Origin: Prevotellaceae bacterium UBA6858 | GTDB lineage: Bacteria > Bacteroidota > Bacteroidia > Bacteroidales > Bacteroidaceae | DNA length: 29,095 nt | Assembly (NCBI GenBank): GCA_002451695.1 | Contig: DKDC01000037.1 | Coordinates: 1 to 29,095 of the forward strand | Direction: 5' to 3' | In this document: one piece after another, positions 9,055 through 17,014 of the stretch | How positions within the stretch are numbered: the first letter of the stretch is position 1 | Layout: every line of letters begins with the position of its first letter | The notes under the pieces: model-generated | What the model was told of the DNA's origin: nothing | Databases searched by the model: none | Seen by the model: the letters and a program-made list of their open reading frames with translations, nothing else | Translations under genes and position numbers: made by a program

Positions 9055-11076
9055 ATGAAAAGAATTTACTTGGGATTCTTTGTTTTGGTGGCTGCAATTC
9101 TCAGCTTCCAGTCGTGTACTGACAACGTGGACGACTCTGATATGTTTGTCTTCACCGGCAAGTCGATTGCCGACTATGTGAAGGAAAACCCCGACCTCAG
9201 CAACTACTACTTCATGCTGCAGCACGCCAAGAGCGGCAAGAAGGGCTCCACAATGGACCACCTGCTCGAGGCGAGGGGAAACTACACGGTCTTTGCGCCC
9301 ACGAACGCCGCCGTGCAGCATTATCTCGACTCGATTTTCGCAACCCCCAACTACGACATCAACCAGACTCCCGACTCGGTGGCGCAGGACATCGTGTTCA
9401 ACAGCATAATCGACACGGAGGGCAACGAGGCATACAAGACTACAACGTTCCAGGAAGGCACGTTCGACTACAAGACAATGGCGGACCGCTTTGCGACCGT
9501 CTCCTTCGGCACGAACGACTCCACGGGCAAGGTGAGGATTTTCATCGACGCCTTCTCGGAGATAACGAGTGCTGACAACGAGGCGGAGAACGGCTGGATG
9601 CACGTGGTGAACCGCGTGGTGATGCCCTATTCGAGCACATTGCCCGACCTTATAGCAAGCCAGGACAACCTGCAGATATTCTCGCGGCTGCTGCTTGTTA
9701 CAAAATGGAGCGACAGCCTCACGCTGATACGCGATGAGGAGTATGAGGCGCGCGACCTTCCCTCGCGTGTGCAAACTCCTACCATGAACGCCATCGTGCC
9801 GCCGCACAGGTATTACGGCTATACCGCTTTTGTGGAGCCCGACTCGGTGCTGTGCGAAAAATGGGGCATCACGCTCAAATACGAAGGCAGCGGCGTATCG
9901 AACTGGGACGAGATTATCAATAAGGTGAGCGAGATATGCAAAACTTACTACCCGAATGCCACGAGCAACGACCTTACAAGCCCCGACAACGCCGTGAACC
10001 AGTTTGTGGCTTACCACCTTGTGAGGGGTTCCATGCCGTTCAACAAACTCGTGATACACTACAACGAAGTGGGCTACGCATACACCAACCCCAGCAAGCT
10101 CGGCATTGACAAGATGCAGTATTGGGAGACGATGGGCAAGTACCCGCGCCTTTTGAAGATGACCGAGGGCAAACAAACCGACGGCAAGCGCCTTAACCGC
10201 TACGTGGCGAAATACGACTGGGACACTTACGACGAGCTGCTTGTGCCGCGTCCCGGCATCCGTGTCAACGCCGCCAACGGCGTGCGCGACATTCAGGCGC
10301 TCAACGGCTTCTACTACCCGATAGACGACGTGCTGTGGTATGACGAGGACGTTCCCGGCAAGGTGCTCAACGAGCGCATCCGCTTCGATGTGCTTTCGCA
10401 GCAGCCCGAACTCATGACAAACGGACTCCGCGCCCTGCCCAACACAAACTATTACTACATCTACGACGGCTACTGCGAGGGAATACGCTTCACCGATGAC
10501 ACACAGCTCACGCTGCTGGAGGTTTACGGACTTGCCGGCAACCGCGCCTTCGAGCAGGACGAGCCTTTCTTCGAGGGCAACTACGATGTGATTTTCAAGC
10601 TGCCGCGTGTGCCAAACAGCGGCACATACGAGCTGCGCGTGGCCGTGGGCAACGGAGACGGCTGCGGCATGATGCAGGTTTACGTGGGTTCTGACCGCAA
10701 CAACCTGCCGGCAATCGGCCTGCCAGTGGACATGAGATATAACGAGAACACCGAACGCATAGCCTTCTTCATAGACGGCGACGACAAGGAGGAGAACTTC
10801 CGCCTGGAGCGCAATATGCGCAACCACGACATAATGAAAGGGACAAACTGCTACGGCAGCGCAAGTTCGGCAGGAACAACGGGCGGGCGAAACGACGGCT
10901 TCGCGCTCCACAAGCTGCGCCACATACTGTATCGCGGATATGTGGACCAGAACAAGACATATTATGTAAGGTTCAAAACCATACTCAACAACCCCGCCGC
11001 ACACCTTGACATAGACTACATGGAATGGTGTCCGAAGAACGTTTACGCAGGAGTTGAGGCGGAGGATTACTGGTAA
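9055..11076 (+). CDS. FAS1 (fasciclin)-domain surface lipoprotein
   Basis: A 673-residue predicted lipoprotein. The start at 9055 gives MKRIYLGFFVLVAAILSFQSC, with C21 as the lipidation site; acidic residues follow soon after (TDNVDDSD), as in Bacteroidetes surface lipoproteins. The first FAS1 domain (about 33-213) contains NYTVFAPTNAAVQHYL and closes with GWMHVVNRVVMPYS. A second FAS1-like region (about 218-447) contains NQFVAYHLVRGSMPFN and ends with LNGFYYPIDDVLWYD. The last 220 residues look like a beta-rich jelly-roll with GTYELRVAVGNGDG. FAS1 lipoproteins of this size often sit beside SusC/SusD pairs, but none is visible here, so it is an orphan. Binding to glycan or another surface partner is inference. 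A terminator follows at 11122. Confidence 0.82.
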   Translation: MKRIYLGFFVLVAAILSFQSCTDNVDDSDMFVFTGKSIADYVKENPDLSNYYFMLQHAKSGKKGSTMDHLLEARGNYTVFAPTNAAVQHYLDSIFATPNYDINQTPDSVAQDIVFNSIIDTEGNEAYKTTTFQEGTFDYKTMADRFATVSFGTNDSTGKVRIFIDAFSEITSADNEAENGWMHVVNRVVMPYSSTLPDLIASQDNLQIFSRLLLVTKWSDSLTLIRDEEYEARDLPSRVQTPTMNAIVPPHRYYGYTAFVEPDSVLCEKWGITLKYEGSGVSNWDEIINKVSEICKTYYPNATSNDLTSPDNAVNQFVAYHLVRGSMPFNKLVIHYNEVGYAYTNPSKLGIDKMQYWETMGKYPRLLKMTEGKQTDGKRLNRYVAKYDWDTYDELLVPRPGIRVNAANGVRDIQALNGFYYPIDDVLWYDEDVPGKVLNERIRFDVLSQQPELMTNGLRALPNTNYYYIYDGYCEGIRFTDDTQLTLLEVYGLAGNRAFEQDEPFFEGNYDVIFKLPRVPNSGTYELRVAVGNGDGCGMMQVYVGSDRNNLPAIGLPVDMRYNENTERIAFFIDGDDKEENFRLERNMRNHDIMKGTNCYGSASSAGTTGGRNDGFALHKLRHILYRGYVDQNKTYYVRFKTILNNPAAHLDIDYMEWCPKNVYAGVEAEDYW

Positions 11077-11121
11077 GGCAGCAGCCACCGCCGCGAAACC
11101 AAAAACACAACAGACATTAAC

Positions 11122-11160
11122 AAGCCCCGCCGCCCTGCCGAAAGGACGGCGGGGCTTGGG
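11122..11160 (+). terminator. Probable terminator after the FAS1 gene
   Basis: AAGCCCCGCCG (11122-11132) pairs with CGGCGGGGCTT (11147-11157); after one mismatch CCT pairs with AGG, with loop GCCGAA. The stem is strong and GC-rich, but only a short T-stretch (GGGTTT) follows, so efficiency is uncertain. Confidence 0.65.
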
Positions 11161-11187
11161 TTTCCCACCGCTTAGCGAAGAAATTGC

Positions 11188-11195
11188 TAACTTTG
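11188..11195 (+). promoter_or_regulatory. Predicted -7 box (TAACTTTG) of the ATPase-HAD-ribF cluster
   Basis: Exact TAnnTTTG match 22 bases before the ATG at 11218, just past the preceding terminator. -33 element weak. Confidence 0.55.
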
Positions 11196-11217
11196 CAAAA
11201 GCATTATAAGCAAACCC

Positions 11218-13869
11218 ATGGCAACGCCCGATACCGACACCATAAAAAAGATACGCCGGGGACTTTGTGAGGCAGAAATCACCACCGCCCGATTTGCGCA
11301 CGGCAGGAATGTGCTGACCGCGCCACGAAGGCCATCGGCGTTGAGGAGGTATGCGGAAAAGCTCTGCGACCCTACGGTCAAGGCCCTGCTGCTTGCCTCG
11401 CTCATGTCCCTTGTGCTGGGTTTCTACGGAAACGGCTGCGCGGGGACGGTGGGAGTCATTCTCACCGTGCTTCTTTATTTCGGAGTGATGCAGGGCTTGG
11501 AGGATTTTGTCGTGCGCCGTATCCGAAAGTCCCAAAAGGCGGGAGACTCATATACGGCCAAGGTCGTGAGGCACGGCAAGGTTTGCGAGATACAGCGCAG
11601 CGAAGTTGTTTCGGGTGAAATTGTAATCCTCGGACAAGGCGATGAAATTCCCGCAGACGGCAAACTGCTCGTGTCGCATTCGCTGCTTGTTGACGAATCT
11701 CCCATTGACGGAAAAACATCCGTGAAAAAAAACGCGGCAAAAAGCTCCGGCGACAGCGCAGATGCAGGCTTGCTTTTCCGCTCCTCATACGTTCTCGAGG
11801 GGGATGCCGTGATGCAGGTAACGGCTGTGGGAGACGAAACAAAAATTGCGGAAATCCAAAAGGACACTCCCCTTTCCGTTTACTGCAGCACTCCTTTCGG
11901 GAAACAGCTCACGCGCATAGTCTCCGTAACAAGCCGCGTGGTTTTGTACGTGTCCCTGAGCTCGTTTCTCCTGCTCACCGTCAAGGGGCTGCTAAAAGTG
12001 AACTACAGCGCAAACAACTGCTGGCACGAAATATTCGGCACGCTTGTAAACAATTTCATGATGAGCGTGGCGATGATTATAATCTCACTTCCCAAAGGAC
12101 TTCCCATGCTGCTTCCCGCCTGTGTCGCGCTTAACGCCCGAAGAATGCGGAAAGGCGGAATTGCCGTGAGAGATCCGCAGGCCTGTGAGGAACTTAGCGC
12201 GGTTACAATGGTTTGCACGGGAATTTCCGACTTCATCAGCCTGAACAGACTTGTTGTGGCCGACATGAAGTACTGCGGCGCAAAGCGGGACTTCTGCATC
12301 GGCGCGGCGGCAAACTCCACAGCCTTTCTTGCAGAGGACAGCGGATACATGGAAATTGGAAACGCGGCGGAATGCGCCATACTGCGCTGGATGAGAAAGG
12401 AAGGCGAAAGCTGCGCCGGCCTGCGCGAAAAGGCGGAAATCATAGACCGCATACCTTTCTCGGAGGAACGTAAATACATGGCGACCATAGCCAACGTGGA
12501 GGGTGCAAGATACCTTTTCGTGAAAGGCGCGCCCGAAACGGTGGAAAGCTTCTGCGACAACGCGGAGCAGAAAGCCGACTTCGACAAACTGCTCAAATAT
12601 TACCGCAACAAGGCAATGCGCACCCTCGCCTTTGCCCGCAAGCGTCTGGAACACGGCGAAAGCGACGCTTCCGCAGCCTTGTCGGCGGGGGGGCTGAAAT
12701 ACACCGGAGTGGCTGTGATGCAGGACCCCGTGCGTCCCGACATCCCGGAAACCGCCGCGCAATGCCGCAAAGCCGGAATAAAGCTGAAGATTGTTACAGG
12801 CGAGAACGGCGAAACCGCACGCGCAATGGCGCGGCTGGCGGGGATTTGGGCAGACACCGACAACGCGGAAAACGCAATCACAGGCGAGGAATTTGCAAGG
12901 CTCTCCGATGAGGAGGCTCTTCACCGAATACAAAAGATAAAAATCATCAGCCGCGCAAGACCCTGCGACAAGCAAAGGTTTGTGCAATTGCAGCGTAAAC
13001 TCGGCGAAGTGGTAGCGGTTACGGGAAACAGCATAAACGATGTTCCCGCCTTCACGTTCGCCGATGCGGGCATAGCCTCAAGCAATGCGGAAGCGGCGGC
13101 AAAGGAAGCGGCGGCAAAGGAAGCGGCGGGCATAACGCTCGCGGAAGACTCTCTGACCACGGTTCTGTCGGCTGTGAAATGGGGAAGGGCAATGTATGAG
13201 AACATGAGGCGGCAAATGGTTTTCAGATACACCGCCAACGCCACCGTGCTCCTCACGGTGCTTCTTGGCGCGGTTATTGGCGCGTTGCTTCCGCTCACAG
13301 TCTCACAAATGCTCTGGATTGGCTTGATAATGGACTTCATCGCCATTGTGGCGCTGCTCACACTGCCGCCCTCAAACCGGCTGATGAAGAAAAAGCCGCG
13401 CAAGCACACTGTGTATATCGCCACAAAGGCTGTAATGCGCAGGGTGATGCTCACTTCGCTGGCCTTTACGGCAATCCTGCTGGCCATGCTGTGCATTGTG
13501 GAATGGCTCAACGCACAACCCGCCCTCCTTACCGCACTGCAACTGAAAAACCTCTCCATGTTTTTCTCCGTTTTCGTGTTCCTGCAATTTTGGAACCTAT
13601 TGAACGTCCGCGCATGGGGAAGCCGCAACTTCGCGTTCCACAAATTCTTAAAATGCCACGGAATGCTGGCGGGAATGCTCCTGATACTCGCCGGACAGGC
13701 GGTGCTCGTGGAGTTCGGCGGTTCGGCGTTCCGCACATTCCACCTGAACTTCAGCGTATGGCTTGAGATGTTCTTCACGACGTTCCTCGTATATGCCGTT
13801 CCCGAAACGGTGCGCGCCATCCGCCGCAGGACAGCAGCCAGACACCCTAAAGGACTAATAACAAAATAA
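11218..13869 (+). CDS. P-type (PMCA/P2-like) ATPase homologue lacking the catalytic motifs; probable pseudoenzyme
   Basis: An 883-residue integral inner-membrane protein with the full P2-type ATPase layout: two N-terminal helices, actuator domain (GDEIPADG), M3-M4, P and N domains, and a six-helix C-terminal bundle. The length is normal for bacterial Ca-type pumps. The N domain keeps PFSEERKYM and KGAPE (436-440). The functional motifs are altered. The phosphorylation motif (C-S/T-D-K-T-G-T-L-T) reads C333-T-G-I-S-D-F-I-S, so Gly335 replaces the phosphorylated Asp. TGES reads DGKT (164-167). PEGL in M4 reads PKGL (292-295). TGD reads TGE (527-529). GDGxND reads GNSxND (603-608). The M6 WxNLxxD motif has Gly for Asn. 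The frame is open throughout, so this is not simple truncation. Transport by the usual cycle should be impossible; a regulatory or scaffold role, or an early pseudogene, remains possible. HAD and ribF follow at once. Confidence 0.88.
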   Translation: MATPDTDTIKKIRRGLCEAEITTARFAHGRNVLTAPRRPSALRRYAEKLCDPTVKALLLASLMSLVLGFYGNGCAGTVGVILTVLLYFGVMQGLEDFVVRRIRKSQKAGDSYTAKVVRHGKVCEIQRSEVVSGEIVILGQGDEIPADGKLLVSHSLLVDESPIDGKTSVKKNAAKSSGDSADAGLLFRSSYVLEGDAVMQVTAVGDETKIAEIQKDTPLSVYCSTPFGKQLTRIVSVTSRVVLYVSLSSFLLLTVKGLLKVNYSANNCWHEIFGTLVNNFMMSVAMIIISLPKGLPMLLPACVALNARRMRKGGIAVRDPQACEELSAVTMVCTGISDFISLNRLVVADMKYCGAKRDFCIGAAANSTAFLAEDSGYMEIGNAAECAILRWMRKEGESCAGLREKAEIIDRIPFSEERKYMATIANVEGARYLFVKGAPETVESFCDNAEQKADFDKLLKYYRNKAMRTLAFARKRLEHGESDASAALSAGGLKYTGVAVMQDPVRPDIPETAAQCRKAGIKLKIVTGENGETARAMARLAGIWADTDNAENAITGEEFARLSDEEALHRIQKIKIISRARPCDKQRFVQLQRKLGEVVAVTGNSINDVPAFTFADAGIASSNAEAAAKEAAAKEAAGITLAEDSLTTVLSAVKWGRAMYENMRRQMVFRYTANATVLLTVLLGAVIGALLPLTVSQMLWIGLIMDFIAIVALLTLPPSNRLMKKKPRKHTVYIATKAVMRRVMLTSLAFTAILLAMLCIVEWLNAQPALLTALQLKNLSMFFSVFVFLQFWNLLNVRAWGSRNFAFHKFLKCHGMLAGMLLILAGQAVLVEFGGSAFRTFHLNFSVWLEMFFTTFLVYAVPETVRAIRRRTAARHPKGLITK
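13093..13129 (+). repeat. 15-bp in-frame tandem duplication inside the ATPase gene
   Basis: GCGGCGGCAAAGGAA occurs at 13093-13107 and again at 13108-13122, followed by a partial third unit. It encodes the repeat AAAKE-AAAKE just after the hinge motif. Normal P2 ATPases have one such (V)AKEAAD segment there, so the duplication adds five residues. Confidence 0.85.
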
Positions 13870-13881
13870 ACCATTTATAAG

Positions 13882-14514
13882 ATGAACGAACTGACCGGTA
13901 TCAAAAACATAATCTTCGACTTCGGAGGAGTTATCGTTGACCTTGACCGCGAACGCTGCATCGAGGCGTTCGAAAGGCTTGGCGTGAACGTGCGCGACGC
14001 TTTGGGGCAATATGTGCAGAGCGGCGTGTTCTCGGGCATTGAAACCGGGGAGACAGGCACAGAGGAGTTTTGCGACGCGCTGCGCGGAATATCGGGCCGC
14101 CCCGACGTTCACGACCGCAAGATAATCGACGCGTGGAACGAGTTTCTTGTGGGAATACCCAGAGAGCGTCTGGAATGCCTCGCAAGCATCAGGGACAAGT
14201 TTCATTTGTTCATGCTCAGCAACACAAACAGGATTCACTGGACACTCTCCACAAACGACTTCTTCCTGTATCGCGGGCGCACCGTGGACTTTTATTTTGA
14301 GAAGATTTTCCTTTCCTACAAACTGGGAATGGCAAAGCCCGACAGCCGGATATTCAAGCTCGCCATAAAGGAGTCGGGGGTGAAGCCCGGGGAAACCCTC
14401 TACATAGACGACAGCAAGGACAACTGCGAGGCAGCCGCCAAGGAAGGGCTGAAAACATACCTTTCAAAAGGCGGCGGCGACTGGATGGAACTGTTCAACA
14501 ACGCCCAAAACTGA
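13882..14514 (+). CDS. HAD-superfamily (subfamily IA) hydrolase, YihX-like
   Basis: A 210-residue cytoplasmic phosphatase-type protein. HAD motif I is IIFDFGGVIVDLD (nucleophile D13; the D-x-G-G-V form seen in the YihX branch in place of D-x-D-G-T). Motif II is MLSNTN (S113), motif III K152 in GMAKPD, and motif IV YIDDSKDN (D176, D177). It starts 12 bases after the ATPase stop and its TGA overlaps the ribF ATG by one base, so it is very likely co-translated with ribF. HAD phosphatases of this type act on sugar phosphates or nucleotides. Coupling to ribF suggests a flavin-pathway phosphate substrate (for example FMN or a riboflavin precursor), but that is inference. Confidence 0.85.
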   Translation: MNELTGIKNIIFDFGGVIVDLDRERCIEAFERLGVNVRDALGQYVQSGVFSGIETGETGTEEFCDALRGISGRPDVHDRKIIDAWNEFLVGIPRERLECLASIRDKFHLFMLSNTNRIHWTLSTNDFFLYRGRTVDFYFEKIFLSYKLGMAKPDSRIFKLAIKESGVKPGETLYIDDSKDNCEAAAKEGLKTYLSKGGGDWMELFNNAQN

Positions 14515-15449
14515 TGAGGGTGCTGAATGAGGGCGGCCCCCGTCCCGCAAAAGCCTCCGCAGCCGCCGTGGGATTTTTCGACGGCGTGCATTTCGGACAC
14601 CGCTTCCTGCTCGAAAACGTGAAGGCTGTCGCCCGCGCGAACAGCCTCGCCACAATGGCGGTAACGTTCCCCGGACATCCACTTGCCGTGTTGCGCCCCG
14701 GAAGCCGGCCGCCGCTCCTGTCAACAACGCCCGAACGCATTTCGCTCATCGGGCGGCAGGGAATTGACTTTTGCGCAATGCTGGACTTCACCAAGCCGTT
14801 CGCCGCGCTTTCCGCAGAGGACTTCATGCGCGGCTATCTCGTGGAACGCCTCAACGTCAAGGCGCTTGTAATGGGCTACGACCATTCCATAGGGCACGAC
14901 AGCGACAGTTCGTTCGAACACTACCGCACCATAGGCGCACGCCTTGGGATTTGCGTTGTGAGGGCGGCGAAATACCTCCCGCCCTCGGGCATGGAAATAA
15001 GCTCGTCGGCAATACGCGGCGCACTGCTCGAGGGAAAGGTGGAACAGGCTTCGGCAATGCTCGGCTACAGATACACCCTTTCGGGGAAAGTTGTTGAGGG
15101 CCGCCATGTCGGCACAGGGCTCGGCTTCCCCACAGCCAACGTAGATGCCGCTTCCTCGGGCAAGACAATCCCCAAACAGGGCGTATATGCAGCCATATCC
15201 CATGTGGGCGGCGTGAAGTATGCCTCGGTGGTGAACATAGGCACGAGACCCACCCTCCACAACGGCAGCGACACAACGGTGGAGGCTTTCCTCGCAGGTT
15301 TCCACGGCAACATCTACGGCAGGGACATAAGCGTGGAATTTGTGTCGCGCCTGCGCGACGAGATATGCTTCCCCTCGCTCGAAGCCCTGCAAAGGCAAAT
15401 TTCCGCCGACAGCGAGACGGCAAAAAGGGTTCTGGCAAAATTTGTGTAA
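14514..15449 (+). CDS. ribF: Bifunctional riboflavin kinase / FAD synthetase
   Basis: A 311-residue enzyme that phosphorylates riboflavin to FMN and adenylylates FMN to FAD. The N-terminal FAD-synthetase half shows VGFFDGVHFGHR (19-30), GYDHSIGHD (121-129) and the SSSAIR motif (163-168). The C-terminal kinase half shows GRHVGTGLGFPTANV (196-210), GVYA (223-226) and NIGTRPT (241-247). Both halves are complete and the length is typical. The ATG at 14514 overlaps the HAD stop codon (TGATG), a translational-coupling arrangement. It is the last gene of the cluster; copy 4 of the dispersed element follows. Confidence 0.95.
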   Translation: MRVLNEGGPRPAKASAAAVGFFDGVHFGHRFLLENVKAVARANSLATMAVTFPGHPLAVLRPGSRPPLLSTTPERISLIGRQGIDFCAMLDFTKPFAALSAEDFMRGYLVERLNVKALVMGYDHSIGHDSDSSFEHYRTIGARLGICVVRAAKYLPPSGMEISSSAIRGALLEGKVEQASAMLGYRYTLSGKVVEGRHVGTGLGFPTANVDAASSGKTIPKQGVYAAISHVGGVKYASVVNIGTRPTLHNGSDTTVEAFLAGFHGNIYGRDISVEFVSRLRDEICFPSLEALQRQISADSETAKRVLAKFV

Positions 15450-15534
15450 GAATTGATGTACGCAACTTGCTTCAGGCGGCGGAATATATGGCATATGCAA
15501 TCTGCCGGTTAAATGATTATTGTATTTATGCAGC

Positions 15535-15690
15535 ACGCCCCTGCAAACGGCGCAAAACCAAACACCCCGAAAACTACATCGGATGTAGGAAAAACTACAT
15601 AGGACATAGGAAAAATTACATCAGACATAATTCAAACTACATCAGACCTTTTTTCCGCCACTTGCAACCCGCTGTGAAGCAGATACTTAC
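15535..15690 (-). repeat. Dispersed 21-bp-unit element, copy 4
   Basis: On the minus strand: a head with GGCGGAAAAAAGGTCTGA, then units at 15626-15646, 15605-15625, 15584-15604 and 15563-15583, all exactly 21 bp. The tail reads GGGGTGTTTGG, then TTTTGCGCCGTTTGCAGGGG. It lies in the tandem gap between ribF and the sigma-factor gene. The unit hairpins and the tail offer the only terminator-like structures after ribF. Confidence 0.85.
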
Positions 15691-15754
15691 AAAGAATTTT
15701 GGAATAATGGCAATTTATTGCTAATCAAAGGGTTACAAATTGCGGATGCTTTCG

Positions 15755-15762
15755 TACATTTG
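15755..15762 (+). promoter_or_regulatory. Predicted -7 box (TACATTTG) of the sigma-factor operon
   Basis: Exact TAnnTTTG match about 105 bases before the sigma-factor ATG. The long leader contains a possible CCCTG...CAGGG hairpin (about 15786-15813) and a GGGAA/TTCCC hairpin (about 15817-15833), so leader control is possible. Confidence 0.5.
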
Positions 15763-15867
15763 CGCCACGCAACGCATTTTTCACGCCCTGCAAAAAATTT
15801 TTCCCTTTCAGGGGTTGGGAAACTGGCTTCCCGCTTGTATTATCACTGAACAACGGTAAAAAAGACA

Positions 15868-16350
15868 ATGAAAGAACTGACAGAACAACTTTTCAAGCGC
15901 CACTATCGCAGGATGTATCTTCTGGCCAAAGCGCTTCTGCGCGACAGCGACGCCGCAAAAGATGTTGTAAGCGATGTTTTTGCCGATGTTTTGTACGGAA
16001 AGCTGGCTGTAAGGCCCGAAACTGCGGAAAGCCTCCTGCTCGTGTGCGTAAGGAACAGATGCCTTAACATACTGAACCGCGAAAAGGTGAGGGACAAAAT
16101 CCAAAACCTGATGATGTGCGAGGCGGAATGCGGCGGGGAGCCGGCGGAAAGGCTTGCCGACAAACTGGAACTGGTGAGGGACTACATAGACAGCGGCCTC
16201 ACACCGCAAACATCGCGGATAATCAAGATGCGCTACCGCCAAAAGATGACCTACGGCGAAATTGCCTCGGCACTGCAAATAAGCGAGGCGGCGGTTTACA
16301 AACATCTCGCGCAAGGCATCAAACAACTCAAAAAACAATTCAATCCCTGA
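15868..16350 (+). CDS. ECF-type RNA polymerase sigma factor
   Basis: A 160-residue extracytoplasmic-function sigma factor. Region 2 (about 5-70) contains the acidic core-binding and -10 recognition helix DAAKDVVSDVFADVLYGK. Region 4 (about 105-157) contains the helix-turn-helix MTYGEIASALQISEAAVYKHLAQG. The anti-sigma gene starts five bases after its stop and a TonB receptor follows, the classic order of TonB-linked cell-surface signalling in Bacteroidetes. In that model the anti-sigma releases it when the receptor binds ligand, and it transcribes its own operon. The target regulon is not visible in the sequence. Confidence 0.92.
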   Translation: MKELTEQLFKRHYRRMYLLAKALLRDSDAAKDVVSDVFADVLYGKLAVRPETAESLLLVCVRNRCLNILNREKVRDKIQNLMMCEAECGGEPAERLADKLELVRDYIDSGLTPQTSRIIKMRYRQKMTYGEIASALQISEAAVYKHLAQGIKQLKKQFNP

Positions 16351-16355
16351 AGAAA

Positions 16356-17006
16356 ATGGAAAAGACTGAGAAAATACTCAACATGATTGAGCATCCCGAG
16401 CGTTACAGCGACGAGGAGTTCAAGGCAATGCTCAGCGACCCCGAAAGCCGCAAAATCTACGAAACGATAGCCGAAGCCAACACGGCAACCAACATGGACG
16501 ATGCAAACATCAACGTTGACGAAGAATGGGCAAAGTTCGCCGCCGCGCATCCCGAAGCCGCTCCTCAAAGACGGTTCACATTCGTCGGCAAATGGAACGC
16601 AATGAAAGCCGCAGCCGTATTCGCCGGCGTGGTGATGCTGTCGGGCGTGTCGTTCGCCGCATACCATTATGCCAAGTCCGCACGCGAGACGGCTCAAGGC
16701 AACGCGGCCCCCGCAACGGCATACGCGCAAAAAGCGCAAGCCGAAGCCGCGCCCGACACAATATCAATAAAAAGCCCAAAGCCCGCAGTGCAAAGAACGT
16801 TCATCAACATAACGCTCGAAAAAATGCTCACGGAAATGGCGGCATACTATGACGTGAAAGTGGCGTTCAAGAGCGGGAGCGCAAAGAGGCTCCGCCTGTA
16901 CTACGACTGGGACAGCCGCAAGAGCATGGCTGAAGTGGTGAAGGACTTGAACCAGTTCGAGAACGTAACGCTCACCCTCGACAAAGGCACGCTAACCGTA
17001 GAATGA
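16356..17006 (+). CDS. Single-pass anti-sigma factor with DUF4974-like periplasmic domain
   Basis: A 216-residue inner-membrane protein. The ATG at 16356 is chosen because it follows the sigma stop by five bases; the longer frame starting at 16116 overlaps the sigma gene. The cytoplasmic part (1-80) is acidic and helical (MEKTEKILNMIEHPERYSDE) and probably binds sigma. One membrane helix spans about 83-103, followed by an Ala-rich linker. The last 70 residues (148-216) match the DUF4974 pattern at the C-terminus of FecR-type regulators. The central FecR domain is missing, so this is a minimal version. The C-terminal domain resembles the STN domain of the downstream receptor in layout, including the final LTVE/ITVE strand. 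Confidence 0.8.
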   Translation: MEKTEKILNMIEHPERYSDEEFKAMLSDPESRKIYETIAEANTATNMDDANINVDEEWAKFAAAHPEAAPQRRFTFVGKWNAMKAAAVFAGVVMLSGVSFAAYHYAKSARETAQGNAAPATAYAQKAQAEAAPDTISIKSPKPAVQRTFINITLEKMLTEMAAYYDVKVAFKSGSAKRLRLYYDWDSRKSMAEVVKDLNQFENVTLTLDKGTLTVE

Positions 17007-17014
17007 CAGCAATC

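Noticed and set aside
9004..11535. Very long minus-strand open frame (843 codons) opposite the FAS1 gene
   Set aside because: It overlaps a plus-strand gene with signal peptide, FAS1 motifs and family-like length. The antisense protein has low-complexity Val/His/Ala composition and no domain; it is a codon-bias shadow.
11218..13869. Frameshift explanation for the altered ATPase motifs
   Set aside because: The surrounding residues (CEELSAVTMVC before, LNRLVVADMKY after) stay in frame and aligned, and motifs in four separate regions are changed by substitutions, so a single frameshift or sequencing slip cannot explain them.
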